Below, piece by piece: positions 27,792 through 36,435 of a DNA stretch of 64,000 nucleotides (the first letter of the stretch is position 1; each line of letters opens with the position of its first letter). This DNA comes from DASRWT01 sp963748485 (lineage in GTDB: Bacteria > Methylomirabilota > Methylomirabilia > Rokubacteriales > CSP1-6). The notes beneath the pieces were generated by a model. It worked only from the letters and a program-made list of their open reading frames with translations, had not been told where the DNA came from and ran no database searches. Where the stretch lies: NCBI GenBank assembly GCA_963748485.1, contig CAVVJF010000009.1, positions 372,001 to 436,000 on the forward strand. The letters run 5' to 3'. The translations under genes were made by a program, and so were the position numbers.

Positions 27792-28558
27792 GTCTTCTTC
27801 CTCTTCCAGCGGCGGGTGCCGCGCACGCTCGATTCCTTCAGCCCCAGGTAGAACTCGCGGATGTCGTCCTTCTCCAGGAGCCGCTCGCAAGTATCTTCCA
27901 TCACGATGCGGCCCAGCTCGAGCACGTAGCCGTAGTCCGCCGTATGGAGGGCGATGTTGGCGTTCTGCTCCACCACGAGCACCGTCACCCCTTGCTCGCG
28001 GTTGATGCGCTGGATGATCTCGAAGATCTCCTTGACGAGTTTGGGAGCCAGGCCAAGCGACGGCTCGTCGAGCAGCATCACTTTGGGGCGCGCCATCAGG
28101 GCCCGCGCGATGGCGAGCATCTGCTGCTCGCCCCCCGAGAGCTGTCCGGCGCGCTGCTCGGTGCGCGCGTGCAGCACCGGGAAATACTGATGGACCACCT
28201 CGAGGTCGCGGGCTACGCCGTCGGCGTCGCGGCGCGCGTAGGCGCCCATGCGCAGGTTCTCTCGCACGGTAAGAAAGGGGAACACTTCGCGGCCCTCGGG
28301 CACGTGGCTCAAGCCCAGCCGGGCGACGCGGTCCGGATCCAGCCCCTGGATCTCGCGGCCCTCCAAGGTCACCGTGCCCTTCTGCGGGTCCATGACGCCG
28401 GACACCGTCTTCAAGATGGTGGTCTTGCCCGCGCCGTTGGCGCCCAGGATGGTGACGATGGCGCCCGCCGGCACGTTGAAGCTCACTCCGCGGAGGGCCA
28501 TGATGGGTCCGTAGAAGGTCTCGACATTGCTGACGGTGAGGAGCGCGTCGGCCACCAT
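27782..28558 (-). CDS. livF: ABC transporter ATP-binding protein, LivF type
   Basis: A 258-residue ATPase with Walker A GANGAGKTT, signature LSGGEQQ and Walker B VMLLDEPSLGLAP, followed by the LivF-typical VEQNANIALHTADYGYVLE. Length and motifs match LivF. It pairs with LivG to drive the LivHM pore. Its start touches the LivG stop, and its end runs into the ligase gene. Confidence 0.93.
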   Translation of the reverse strand: MVADALLTVSNVETFYGPIMALRGVSFNVPAGAIVTILGANGAGKTTILKTVSGVMDPQKGTVTLEGREIQGLDPDRVARLGLSHVPEGREVFPFLTVRENLRMGAYARRDADGVARDLEVVHQYFPVLHARTEQRAGQLSGGEQQMLAIARALMARPKVMLLDEPSLGLAPKLVKEIFEIIQRINREQGVTVLVVEQNANIALHTADYGYVLELGRIVMEDTCERLLEKDDIREFYLGLKESSVRGTRRWKRKKTWR

Positions 28559-29316
28559 CAGCCTCCGAGATACGCCTTGACGACTTCGGGATGCGACTGC
28601 ACCTCGTGGCAGGTACCCACCGCGACGACGCGACCGTAGTTCAAGGCCAGGACGCGGTCGGACACCGCGCCGACCAGGCTCATGTCGTGCTCGACCATGA
28701 GCACGGTGATGCCCAGGAGGGTCCGGATGTCCTGGATCCAGAAGGCCATCTCGGCGGTCTCCTCCACGCTGAGCCCGGACGAGGGCTCGTCGAGGAGCAA
28801 GAGGGTCGGCTCGGCGCAGAGGGCCCGGCCCATCTCAACGACTTTTCGCACGCCGTAGGGCAAGTTGACCACCAGACTATCGCGATAGGACTGGAGATCG
28901 AGGAAATCGATCACCTTCTCGGCCGCCTCGCGATGGGCGCGCTCGCGGGCGCGGACCGCCGAGACGAAAAGGAGCTCCTGCGCCAGATGGGGCCGGGCAT
29001 GGGCGTGCCGGCCCAGGAGAAGGTTCTGCAGCACCGAGGCATGCTCGAACAGCTCGATGTTCTGGAAGGTCCGCGCGATGCCCTTCCGGGCGATCTCGTG
29101 GGGCGGCACCTTGGTAATATCCTCGTCCTTGAAGCGGAGGCGGCCCTCGGTGGGGTCGTAGATGCGGGAGATGAGGTTGAAGATCGTGGTCTTCCCCGCC
29201 CCGTTGGGCCCGATGATCGTGAAGACCTCGCCCGGCTGCACCTCGAAGCTCACCCCATCGACGGCCCGGATGCCGCCGAAGTTCATCACCAGCTCCTCCG
29301 CCGCGAAGAAGGTCAT
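28558..29316 (-). CDS. livG: ABC transporter ATP-binding protein, LivG type
   Basis: A 252-residue ATPase with Walker A GPNGAGKTT, the LivG insertion after Walker A (IYDPTEGRLRFKDEDITKVP), IARTFQNIELFEHASV and Walker B LLLLDEPSSGL. The signature position reads NLPYGVRKVVEMGRAL, as usual for LivG. The ATG at 29316 overlaps the LivM stop by 4 bases, which fixes the start. Confidence 0.93.
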   Translation of the reverse strand: MTFFAAEELVMNFGGIRAVDGVSFEVQPGEVFTIIGPNGAGKTTIFNLISRIYDPTEGRLRFKDEDITKVPPHEIARKGIARTFQNIELFEHASVLQNLLLGRHAHARPHLAQELLFVSAVRARERAHREAAEKVIDFLDLQSYRDSLVVNLPYGVRKVVEMGRALCAEPTLLLLDEPSSGLSVEETAEMAFWIQDIRTLLGITVLMVEHDMSLVGAVSDRVLALNYGRVVAVGTCHEVQSHPEVVKAYLGG

Positions 29317-30455
29317 CGCAGCCGCTCCGACCGCATGTAGGTCTTCTGGCGGCGGAAGGTGGCGCGCTTGTAGAGGGGAAACGTGCTGAAGAACACCTGG
29401 AGCTTGCGCCAGCGCCCGTAGATGCCCAGCGGCTCGAAGAGGATGAACAGGACCAGGATGAGCCCGAAGATGCCCGGCTCCAGCCCCGGCTGCTTCACGA
29501 AGCGCTCGACGGCGAGGTAGACGCTGTTGGCCGCGCCTTTCCCGAGCACCGCGGCGGCCTGCCCGACCCACTGCGGCACGAGATCCCGCGCCTCGGAGAT
29601 CAGTACCGGCAAGAGGGCCACGAACACCGCGCCGTAGAGCGCGCCGTGCAGGCTGCCGAGCCCGCCCACCACGACCGTCAGGAGGAACTGTATGGACAGG
29701 AGGACGCTGAAGATGTCCGGCGCCATGAAGCCGATCTTGTGGGCGAAGAGCGCGCCCGCCGCCCCCATGAGCCCCGCCGAGTAGGCGAAGGCCATGGTCT
29801 TGTAGCGCGCCAGGTGCACGCCCATCGACTGCGCGGCGATCTCGCTGTCGCGGATGGCCACCCACGCGCGCCCGGTGGGCGCGCGGAGGACGTTCGCGGT
29901 GAGCCACAGGGTCACGATGAGCACCGCCAGGCAGAGGAAATAGAAGGCGGTGTCCGAAGCGAGCGAGACGCCGAAGATCACCGGCTTGTCCACCGGGCGG
30001 CCCTTCAAGCCGTGAGTCACGCCCTCCCAGCGTGTGAACACCTCTTGGATGATCAGCGCGAAGGCGAGGGTCGCGATCGTGAGATAGACACCGGTCATGC
30101 GTAGCGCGGGCAGTCCCACCAGCACGCCGGTCGCCGCCGAGAGCGCCGCCGCCAGGGCCACCGAGACCACCCAGGGCAAGCCCAGATCCTGGAGGAAGAA
30201 GACGTGGGCATAGGCTCCGATGCCGAGAAAGGCAGCGTGGCCCAGGCTCACCAGCCCCGTGTAGCCGGCCAGCACCATCAACGAGACGCCGCATACGCCG
30301 TAGATGAAGACCAGGCTAATGTCTCCGAGATACGCGGGCACCACCCAGGGCAGCAGGATCACCCCGGCGAGGAGCGCGGCGTACCAGCCGCGCTGGACGC
30401 CATCGCGGAAGAGGCCCAGGTCCTGGTCGTAGGAGGTCTTGAAGGGGATGCGCAC
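29313..30455 (-). CDS. livM: ABC transporter permease, LivM type
   Basis: A 380-residue membrane protein with eight to ten hydrophobic helices. The conserved permease stretch LAGYTGLVSLGHAAFLGIGA and the second SLHGALYGAVFVALLP-type loop match LivM. The N-terminus has a longer cytoplasmic leader (about 25 residues) before the first helix, and the C-terminal tail is basic. It lies four bases after the LivH stop. Confidence 0.92.
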   Translation of the reverse strand: MRIPFKTSYDQDLGLFRDGVQRGWYAALLAGVILLPWVVPAYLGDISLVFIYGVCGVSLMVLAGYTGLVSLGHAAFLGIGAYAHVFFLQDLGLPWVVSVALAAALSAATGVLVGLPALRMTGVYLTIATLAFALIIQEVFTRWEGVTHGLKGRPVDKPVIFGVSLASDTAFYFLCLAVLIVTLWLTANVLRAPTGRAWVAIRDSEIAAQSMGVHLARYKTMAFAYSAGLMGAAGALFAHKIGFMAPDIFSVLLSIQFLLTVVVGGLGSLHGALYGAVFVALLPVLISEARDLVPQWVGQAAAVLGKGAANSVYLAVERFVKQPGLEPGIFGLILVLFILFEPLGIYGRWRKLQVFFSTFPLYKRATFRRQKTYMRSERLR

Positions 30456-30459
30456 GCGC

Positions 30460-31365
30460 TCAGACCTTCTTCCGGCCCACCGTCCCGAACATGCCCTGCG
30501 GACGGATGGCGAGCACCAGCAGCAGCACGATATAGGCCGCCACGTCCTTCACGCCCAGCGGCAGGTACGCGCCGGAGAAGAGCTCGATGAGCCCGATGGT
30601 GATCCCGCCCACCAGCGCCCCCGGGATGGAGCCAAAGCCGCCGAGCACCGCCGCGGCGAAGGCCTTGAGGCCGATGAAGCCGAGGTTGATGTCGATCAGC
30701 GAGACGGGGGCGAGGAGCACCCCCGCGATGGCCGCCACCCCCGCCGAGATTGCCCAGATGAGCGAGAACATCCGCTTGACCGGGATGCCCATGTAGTACG
30801 CGGCGAGCTGATTCTGGGAGGCGGCCTGCATGGCCACGCCCACCCGCGAGTAGGTGAAGAAGGCGTAGAGCAACGCGCACAGCAGCACCGTCCCCACGAT
30901 GATCGCCACGTACTCGTGGCTCACGCTCACGCCGCCCAGCCGTGTGGTCTTGGCGCTGAACGGCGTGGGCAGGGTGTAGATCTCGGAGCCCCAGGTAATC
31001 GAGGCGACGCTGCGGAACATGGCACCGAGGCCGATCGTGAGCATCACCACCGCGAACTGGGGCTGGCCGATGACGCGCCGGAGCACCGTCGCATCGAGCG
31101 CCGCGCCGAAGAGCCCGACGATGACGATGGCCAGGGCGAAGGCAGCCCAGTACCCGACCCCGTACCAGACCACGAACATGTAGCAGACGAAGGCGCCCAG
31201 CATGAGCAGATCGCCCTGGGCGAAGTTGACCAGCTCGGTCGCCTTGTAGATCAGCACGAACCCCAGCGCCACCAGGCCGTAGATACAGCCCACGGCAAGG
31301 CCGTTCAGAGCGAGCTGCAGGATGGTGTCCAGGAGCGGCCCTCCATGTGGTGACAGCGGCGTCAC
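30460..31365 (-). CDS. livH: ABC transporter permease, LivH type
   Basis: A 301-residue permease with the LivH hallmarks NGLAVGCIYGLVALGFVLIY and ELVNFAQGDLLMLGAF, and the GSIPGALVGGITIGLIE stretch near the end. It is the first gene of the operon. I give the GTG at 31365, but no ribosome-binding site precedes it. A GGAGGG sits six bases before an in-frame CTG at 31332, which would give the usual LivH opening DTILQLALNG, so the true start may be that CTG. Confidence 0.9.
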   Translation of the reverse strand: MTPLSPHGGPLLDTILQLALNGLAVGCIYGLVALGFVLIYKATELVNFAQGDLLMLGAFVCYMFVVWYGVGYWAAFALAIVIVGLFGAALDATVLRRVIGQPQFAVVMLTIGLGAMFRSVASITWGSEIYTLPTPFSAKTTRLGGVSVSHEYVAIIVGTVLLCALLYAFFTYSRVGVAMQAASQNQLAAYYMGIPVKRMFSLIWAISAGVAAIAGVLLAPVSLIDINLGFIGLKAFAAAVLGGFGSIPGALVGGITIGLIELFSGAYLPLGVKDVAAYIVLLLVLAIRPQGMFGTVGRKKV

Positions 31366-31430
31366 GCCCGCCGCGGCGACCCCGCCGCGGCGTCACGGTA
31401 ATGGGAAGCGTTATATCCGGCCGACGCGGA

Positions 31431-32624
31431 TCAAGTCAATGGCGCGACGCCGCCGGCGGGTGCGCCCGCCGCCGCGTAGTGGGCCGCGGCAGCCTCGACG
31501 CCCGCGTCGGCCTCGGCCTTCCAGCCCTCGCGGCGCAGCACCTGCTCGAGCGCGGCCAGGCAGAGCAGCACGTTCTCGCGCCGGGCGGAGTGGCCCATGG
31601 TGCCGATGCGCCAGATGCGGCCCTGGAGCGCGCCGAAGGCCGCGCCGATCTCGAGGTTGAAGTCCTCGATCAGCCGCTCGCGCACGCGAAGCTCGTCCAC
31701 GCCGTCGGGCACCATCACCGGCGTGATGAACGGCAGCCGTCGCTCGGACGGCTCCGCGCCGAACAACGCCAGGCCCATGGCGGCTAGCCCGGCGCGCAGG
31801 GCGTCTCCGTGGAGGCGGTGGCGGGCGAAGCGCGCGGCGAAGCCTTCCTCCTGGATGGCGCGCAGCGCCTCGCGGAGCGCGTACACCATGGTCGTGGGCG
31901 CGGTGTGGTGGTTGAAGCGCTGCGGGCTCCAGTAATTCGCGAGCTGGCCCAGATCGAGGTAGTTGCTGCGCGGGCGCGTCTTCCGCGCCGCCAGCACCGC
32001 CTCCGCGCGCGCGTTGTAGGTAACGGGGGCCAGGCCCGAGGGGCAGGAAAGGCACTTCTGCGTGCCCGCGACCATCACGTCCACGCCCCAGGCGTCGGTC
32101 TCCACCGGGCAGCCGCCGAGCGTGACAACGGCGTCCGCCATGAGGAGCGCGTCGTGCGCGCGGGCCAAGCGAGCGATCTCTTCCAGCGGCTGGAGCACGC
32201 CGGTGGAGGTTTCCCCGTGAATCATCGCGACCAGGCGCGTCCGCCCGCCGCCCAGGGCGGCGGCGATGGCGTCCGGCTCGATGGCGCGCCCCCACTCGGC
32301 GCGCACCGGCACCACCTCGGCGCCGCAGCGTTCGGCGATCTCGATCAGGAGCAAGCCGAAGCGCCCGCACTCCCCAACTACGACGCGCTCGCCCGGCTCC
32401 ACCAGCGAGACGATGACGGCCTCGAGCCCCGCGCGCCCGGTGCCGGGCACGGGGAAGGCACGCGCGTTCTCCGTCTGGAAGACGTAGCGCGTGAGCGCCA
32501 TCACCTCGTTCATGATGGCGGTGAAGGCGGGGTCGAACTGGCCCAGCAGGGGCGCCGCCATGGCCCGAAGCACGCGCGGGTCGGCCATGGTGGGCCCTGG
32601 GCCCATCAAGATGCGTGAGGTCAT
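31431..32624 (-). CDS. Class V aminotransferase (alanine/serine-glyoxylate type)
   Basis: A 397-residue PLP enzyme beginning MTSRILMGPGPTMADPRVL, the standard opening of the SPT/AGT group. Other features are GTGRAGLEAVIVSL, GETSTGVLQPLEEIA, the PLP-binding Asp in LMADAVVTLGG and the lysine in GTQKCLSCPSGLAPV. It probably transaminates glyoxylate with alanine or serine; related enzymes act on 2-aminoethylphosphonate or ureidoglycine. The start at 32624 is set by family alignment. Confidence 0.92.
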   Translation of the reverse strand: MTSRILMGPGPTMADPRVLRAMAAPLLGQFDPAFTAIMNEVMALTRYVFQTENARAFPVPGTGRAGLEAVIVSLVEPGERVVVGECGRFGLLLIEIAERCGAEVVPVRAEWGRAIEPDAIAAALGGGRTRLVAMIHGETSTGVLQPLEEIARLARAHDALLMADAVVTLGGCPVETDAWGVDVMVAGTQKCLSCPSGLAPVTYNARAEAVLAARKTRPRSNYLDLGQLANYWSPQRFNHHTAPTTMVYALREALRAIQEEGFAARFARHRLHGDALRAGLAAMGLALFGAEPSERRLPFITPVMVPDGVDELRVRERLIEDFNLEIGAAFGALQGRIWRIGTMGHSARRENVLLCLAALEQVLRREGWKAEADAGVEAAAAHYAAAGAPAGGVAPLT

Positions 32625-32652
32625 TGGCGAGACTCTACTAAGATCGCCTGCC

Positions 32653-33441
32653 ATGGGAAAGCCGCTCGGCCGGCCCACGCGGGGCAAGACTGCGCCCAAT
32701 CGCCTGCGGAAGACAGACGCCTTCCTGGCGGTGGCCTTTCCCGCCTTGGTGCGCAGACTGCCCGGGCTCTACGTGGACCTTGGCTATGGCGCCTATCCTG
32801 TCACCACGGAGGAGACGTGGCGCCGGCTGCGGCGGCTGGACCCACGCGCGCGGGTGCTGGGCGTGGAGATCGACCCCACGCGGGTGGCGGAGGCGCAGAC
32901 GTACGCCGCGTCCGGCCTCGAGTTCCGCCACGGCGGCTTCGACCTCCCGCTACGACCCGGTGAGGCGGTGATCGTCATCCGCGCCTTCAATGTGCTGCGC
33001 CAGTACGATGAGGCAGCGGTGGCCGGCGCGCTGGCCACGCTGGGCGCGGCGCTGACAGAGAGCGGACTCCTGATCGAGGGCACCTCCGATCCGCATGGCC
33101 GTCTGCTCGCGTTCTATCTCTTTCGCAAGGCGGGGACGCTCGAGCGCGCGGGGGTGGTCCTGGCGCCGCGGCTGGGGGCGGACTTCGCGCCGCGGGCGCT
33201 CCGCGCGGTGCTGCCGAAGGCGTTCATTCATCACGCGGAGCCGGCAGGGGCCATCGATCGCTTCTTCGCGGCGTGGGATGCCGCGTGGCAGCGGGCGCGG
33301 GGCGCGGGCCGGACGCCGCGGCAGCGCTTCGAGGCCGCGGCGTTGGGCTTGGCCGAGCGCGGCGGCTATGCGCTCGACCGGCGCGAGGCGTTACTCCGCC
33401 GCGGCTTTCTCTGGCTGGGGGCGAGCTGGCCGGAGCGGTGA
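32653..33441 (+). CDS. SAM-dependent methyltransferase-like protein
   Basis: A 262-residue Rossmann-fold protein. The SAM-binding motif I appears as LYVDLGYGAYPVTTEETWRR, with the acidic loop VLGVEIDPTRVAEAQ after strand 2 and VIRAFNVLRQYDE as motif IV. The C-terminal half is helical and basic. It probably methylates a small molecule. It is divergent from the aminotransferase gene, with 28 bases between starts. Its 3' end overlaps the tail of the convergent halogenase-like gene by 51 bases. Confidence 0.78.
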   Translation: MGKPLGRPTRGKTAPNRLRKTDAFLAVAFPALVRRLPGLYVDLGYGAYPVTTEETWRRLRRLDPRARVLGVEIDPTRVAEAQTYAASGLEFRHGGFDLPLRPGEAVIVIRAFNVLRQYDEAAVAGALATLGAALTESGLLIEGTSDPHGRLLAFYLFRKAGTLERAGVVLAPRLGADFAPRALRAVLPKAFIHHAEPAGAIDRFFAAWDAAWQRARGAGRTPRQRFEAAALGLAERGGYALDRREALLRRGFLWLGASWPER

Positions 33442-34992
33442 CCCCTCGGCCCCCTCATTCTCGGCCCACTCATTCTCGGCCCCCTCACCCTTCCCTCTCC
33501 CCCTTCTGGGGAGAGGGTTGAGGAGGCGCAGACGCAGGAGGTCGAGTTCGGCCACCGCCCACATACGCAGGCCGCGGAACGTCATGCGGATGGGGGACCA
33601 GTCGAGCGCGAAGTAGGGCTTGAGGCGCCGGCCGTGGTTGCGCCGGCCCTCGGCCCCGAGGCGGCGGCGGGCGAGGGCGATGGTCTTGAAGCGCCGGTTG
33701 TACATGCGCATGAAGCGACAGTTCAGTGACGCCCCCCCGTGGCCCAGCACCGGCATCCAGGTGAAGCGGCCGAGCACGCGGTAGGCGGGGATGACGATGA
33801 AGAGATAGTACTGCGCGGTGTCCATCAGGAAGGACGCCGAGAGCAGATCCTGCTCGCCCATGTAGTAGTACTTGTCCTGGTACACCGCCTGAAAGAAGCG
33901 GTGGTAGGAGCGTACGAAGATCACGTTGTGCTCGGCGATGCGCGCGTCCAGCGGCTCCCCCGCCCGATCGGCCTTGATGATTTCGGTGGTGGCCTCGACG
34001 CTGAACGCGGCATGATCCAGCCCGGGCGAGTAGTAGGGGTCGAGGAACGCCGCGGCATCGCCGAGCAGCGCCCAGCCCGGCCCCATGTACTGGCGCGTGA
34101 CATAGGGCAGGAACGAGTAGAAGCGCAGATCCTCCACGCGCGGCTCGGCGCCCTCGAGCAATTCGGCGAGGGCAGGAATCGCGCGAAGGAAGGCGGCGAA
34201 GTCGCGCATGCGGTCGCGGCTCTCGGACAAGCCGATCAACCGCGTGTCGTAGACGACGCCGATGCTGGTCTCGCCGTGGCCGAGCGGGATCACCCAGATC
34301 CAGTAGCCGAAGCCCATGTAGTGATTGGTGCTGAGCCGGCGCGAGCCGAGCCCGCGCCGCGGGAGCCCCCCGCCCTGGCGTGCGGCGAGGTCGTCGATGT
34401 GGCGCACGTTCTTCCACCGACACCACACCGCCGCGGTGGGATGCTCTTCGTTCCTGTCGATCAGGCCCAGGCGCTTGCCCAGGAAGGTGGCGCGCCCGGT
34501 GGCGTCGAGCACCCAGCGACAGGCGACCGTCTCCGACTGGCCGTCCTGCTCGATGGTCACGCGGTGATCGAAGTCACCCAGCTCCACCTCGCCCACGCGC
34601 GCCGGCCGCATCAGCGTCGCGCCCTCGGCCACCGCGGTGGCGAGGAGGTGCTCGTCGAGCGCGTCGCGGCGGAGCTGGAAGGAGGGTACCGCGCTGCGCA
34701 GGAACCCGCCCGTCTCGGACGCATCGGCGTGACCCTTCACATGCTCGTTGTTGAACCAGTAGCGAAGGCCTTCCTTGGGAAGCTGCTCGACCTCCAGGTG
34801 ATTCCACACGGCAAGACGGCGGGTGAGGAACATGGCGGACATCTCGGTGGTGGCCTCGCCCACCTTCATGTCGAAGGCGGGAGCGCGCTCCACGATCAGC
34901 ACGAAGAGCTCCGGCTGCTCGCGCCGCAGGAGGATGGCGGCGGAGGCGCCCGAGAAGGCCCCGCCCAGGATCACCACGTCGAAGCGCCGCAT
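33391..34992 (-). CDS. Flavin-dependent halogenase-like oxidoreductase
   Basis: A 533-residue FAD enzyme. The N-terminal dinucleotide-binding loop is VVILGGAFSGASAA (residues 6-19), followed by MKVGEATTEMSAMFL. The halogenase signature WxWxIP is present as WIWVIP (231-236), and the FAD-phosphate motif is WALLGDAAAFLDPYYSPGL. A Lys at 73 (LPKEGLRYWF) lies about where the catalytic lysine of flavin halogenases is expected. It could halogenate an aromatic or alkyl substrate, but halogenase-like reductases share this fold. The last 40 residues are Glu/Pro-rich and are encoded by a repeat element and by the end of the opposite gene. Confidence 0.8.
   Translation of the reverse strand: MRRFDVVILGGAFSGASAAILLRREQPELFVLIVERAPAFDMKVGEATTEMSAMFLTRRLAVWNHLEVEQLPKEGLRYWFNNEHVKGHADASETGGFLRSAVPSFQLRRDALDEHLLATAVAEGATLMRPARVGEVELGDFDHRVTIEQDGQSETVACRWVLDATGRATFLGKRLGLIDRNEEHPTAAVWCRWKNVRHIDDLAARQGGGLPRRGLGSRRLSTNHYMGFGYWIWVIPLGHGETSIGVVYDTRLIGLSESRDRMRDFAAFLRAIPALAELLEGAEPRVEDLRFYSFLPYVTRQYMGPGWALLGDAAAFLDPYYSPGLDHAAFSVEATTEIIKADRAGEPLDARIAEHNVIFVRSYHRFFQAVYQDKYYYMGEQDLLSASFLMDTAQYYLFIVIPAYRVLGRFTWMPVLGHGGASLNCRFMRMYNRRFKTIALARRRLGAEGRRNHGRRLKPYFALDWSPIRMTFRGLRMWAVAELDLLRLRLLNPLPRRGRGKGEGAENEWAENEGAEGSPLRPARPQPEKAAAE
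33442..33517. repeat. 15-base tandem repeat plus CCCTCTCCCC hairpin (copy 3)
   Basis: Two 15-base units, at 33451-33465 (CCCCTCATTCTCGGC) and 33466-33480 (CCACTCATTCTCGGC), are flanked by partial units. A hairpin with a 10-base perfect stem follows (33493-33502 and 33508-33517, loop CTTCT). The hairpin core is shared with the copies at 22.9 and 24.7 kb. The whole element lies inside the 3' end of the halogenase-like gene, where it is translated as a Glu/Asn-rich repeat. Confidence 0.7.
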
Positions 34993-35055
34993 CGGGCTGA
35001 GTGTCCTACGGAAGGCGCGGCGGGGGCAAGGCCCGCCCCGTGATAGCCTCGGGGC

Positions 35056-35781
35056 ATGAGCGAGGCCTCCAGGGCCCAGGGCGGGCAACCGTACCCGGTG
35101 GACGTCACCGAGCGCGGCGCCGGCGGCCAGACCCTCGACCGGCGCTTGTTCGTCCAGCTGCAGGTGTTCACGGGCTGCGCCGATCCGAAGCCCTTGGCCG
35201 TCGCGCTGGAGCGCAGCGGCGCCGACGCCGTCCTCTATCGCGACCTCAACGACCCGCGTGGGGTCGGCGTGCTCACGCTGACCGAGGACCCGGCTTTCCT
35301 TGTCACGCGCTTCCGCGAAGTGCTGGCCGCCGAGCCCTTCGAGTCGCTCACGCATCGCCCCGAGCTCGCCATGATCGGCCGCACGTACGCCTCCGGCTTC
35401 GAGCCCGACCTGGCCGAGTGGCTGTTGGAGCGCCCGCGGCGCACCGTGCTGAATCCGGCTTGGCCCTGGGCCATCTGGTATCCGCTGCGGCGCACGGGCA
35501 CCTTCGCGCGCCTCAGCAGGGAGGAGCAGGGCAAGATCCTGCACGAACACGCCACCATCGGCCGGGCGTACGGCGAGGCCGATCACGCGCACGACGTTCG
35601 CCTGGCGTGCTACGGGCTGGACACCAACGACAACGACTTCGTCATCGGGCTGGTGGGACGCGCGCTCCATCCCCTCTCCCACCTGGTCCAGGCCATGCGC
35701 CGGACCATACAGACCTCGGAGTACATCGAGAAGCTGGGACCGTTCTTCGTGGGTTCGGCGGTCTGGCAGCGCGCCCGCTAA
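35056..35781 (+). CDS. Chlorite dismutase-family heme protein
   Basis: A 241-residue protein whose C-terminal half matches the chlorite dismutase/HemQ family: WAIWYPLRRTGTF, ILHEHATIGRAYG with the presumed proximal heme ligand His165, LACYGLDTNDNDFVIGLVG and TIQTSEYIEKLGPFFVG. ChdC (HemQ) members decarboxylate coproheme to heme b; true Cld enzymes split chlorite. The distal Arg or Gln cannot be placed with certainty because four residues are inserted after GRAYG. A ferrochelatase gene lies 1.2 kb away, which favours a heme role. It is divergent from the halogenase-like gene. Confidence 0.82.
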   Translation: MSEASRAQGGQPYPVDVTERGAGGQTLDRRLFVQLQVFTGCADPKPLAVALERSGADAVLYRDLNDPRGVGVLTLTEDPAFLVTRFREVLAAEPFESLTHRPELAMIGRTYASGFEPDLAEWLLERPRRTVLNPAWPWAIWYPLRRTGTFARLSREEQGKILHEHATIGRAYGEADHAHDVRLACYGLDTNDNDFVIGLVGRALHPLSHLVQAMRRTIQTSEYIEKLGPFFVGSAVWQRAR

Positions 35782-35797
35782 CCGCGGGCGCCCGGCG

Positions 35798-36313
35798 TTA
35801 CGGGAGGCGGATCGAGAAACCGCCCTTGAGGAAAGGCCCGTCGGTGTCGCGCTGGAGCACACCCGAGCCGGCGCCGCCGGTGAGATCGGGGTTCATCCGC
35901 AGGAAGCGGTACTCGCCGAACAGCTCCAGGCGCTTCGACAGCTTCCACGCGAGGCCAGCTCCCACATCCATCCCCGACTGCTGATGGCGCGTGGCGTCTT
36001 CGTAGGGCACGGCGCTGTCGCGAATGCCGCTGTCGGTCAGAAAGCTCGAGCCCACGGAAAGATACGGCACCAAGCGCCGCCCGGTCCGGTTGTCCTCCCG
36101 CCCTGCCAGCGGCACGCGGAGCGTGCTCTCGGCGCCCTCACGGACCACCGATAGCTCCAGAGCGTTGAGAGGTGACCCGAGCGTGGCGGCCACGGGCACG
36201 GGGTCGAGGAACGACAGGCCGTACAGCACTTCATCGCCGGCCAAGGCCGGCCTCGCCGCCAGGCAAACGGGCACCGCGAGCAGCGCCAGCAGGAGCGCGC
36301 GCGACCGAGTCAT
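35798..36313 (-). CDS. Exported beta-barrel-like protein (outer-membrane type)
   Basis: A 171-residue protein with a clear signal peptide (RALLLALLAVPVCLAARPALA) and alternating beta strands: VPYLSVGSSFLTDSG, MDVGAGLAWKLSKRLELFGE and the final GPFLKGGFSIRLP. A C-terminal strand and the GLAW-KLSKRLELFGEYRF pattern are typical of small outer-membrane barrels of the OmpA/OmpW or acyloxyacyl-hydrolase-like type. Exact family not recognised. The start at 36313 is one of two close options. Confidence 0.7.
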   Translation of the reverse strand: MTRSRALLLALLAVPVCLAARPALAGDEVLYGLSFLDPVPVAATLGSPLNALELSVVREGAESTLRVPLAGREDNRTGRRLVPYLSVGSSFLTDSGIRDSAVPYEDATRHQQSGMDVGAGLAWKLSKRLELFGEYRFLRMNPDLTGGAGSGVLQRDTDGPFLKGGFSIRLP

Positions 36314-36435
36314 CACGATCTTCACCGTAGCACGAGAATCAAGCGAAAAGAGCGGGGCGTCGCCGCATGGGCGACGCCCCGAAAACCGCTTCGCCCGGCG
36401 CGAGCCGCCGGACGAGCGCGGGTCGTTGTCGGGTG

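Noticed and set aside
26121..27851. A 576-codon plus-strand frame opposite the acyl-CoA ligase
   Set aside because: Shadow frame typical of GC-rich DNA; the ligase has all its motifs.
31366..31430. GC-rich CGCCGCGGCG repeats before livH as a terminator
   Set aside because: The two GGCGTCAC copies are direct, not inverted, and no stable hairpin with a tail is clear.
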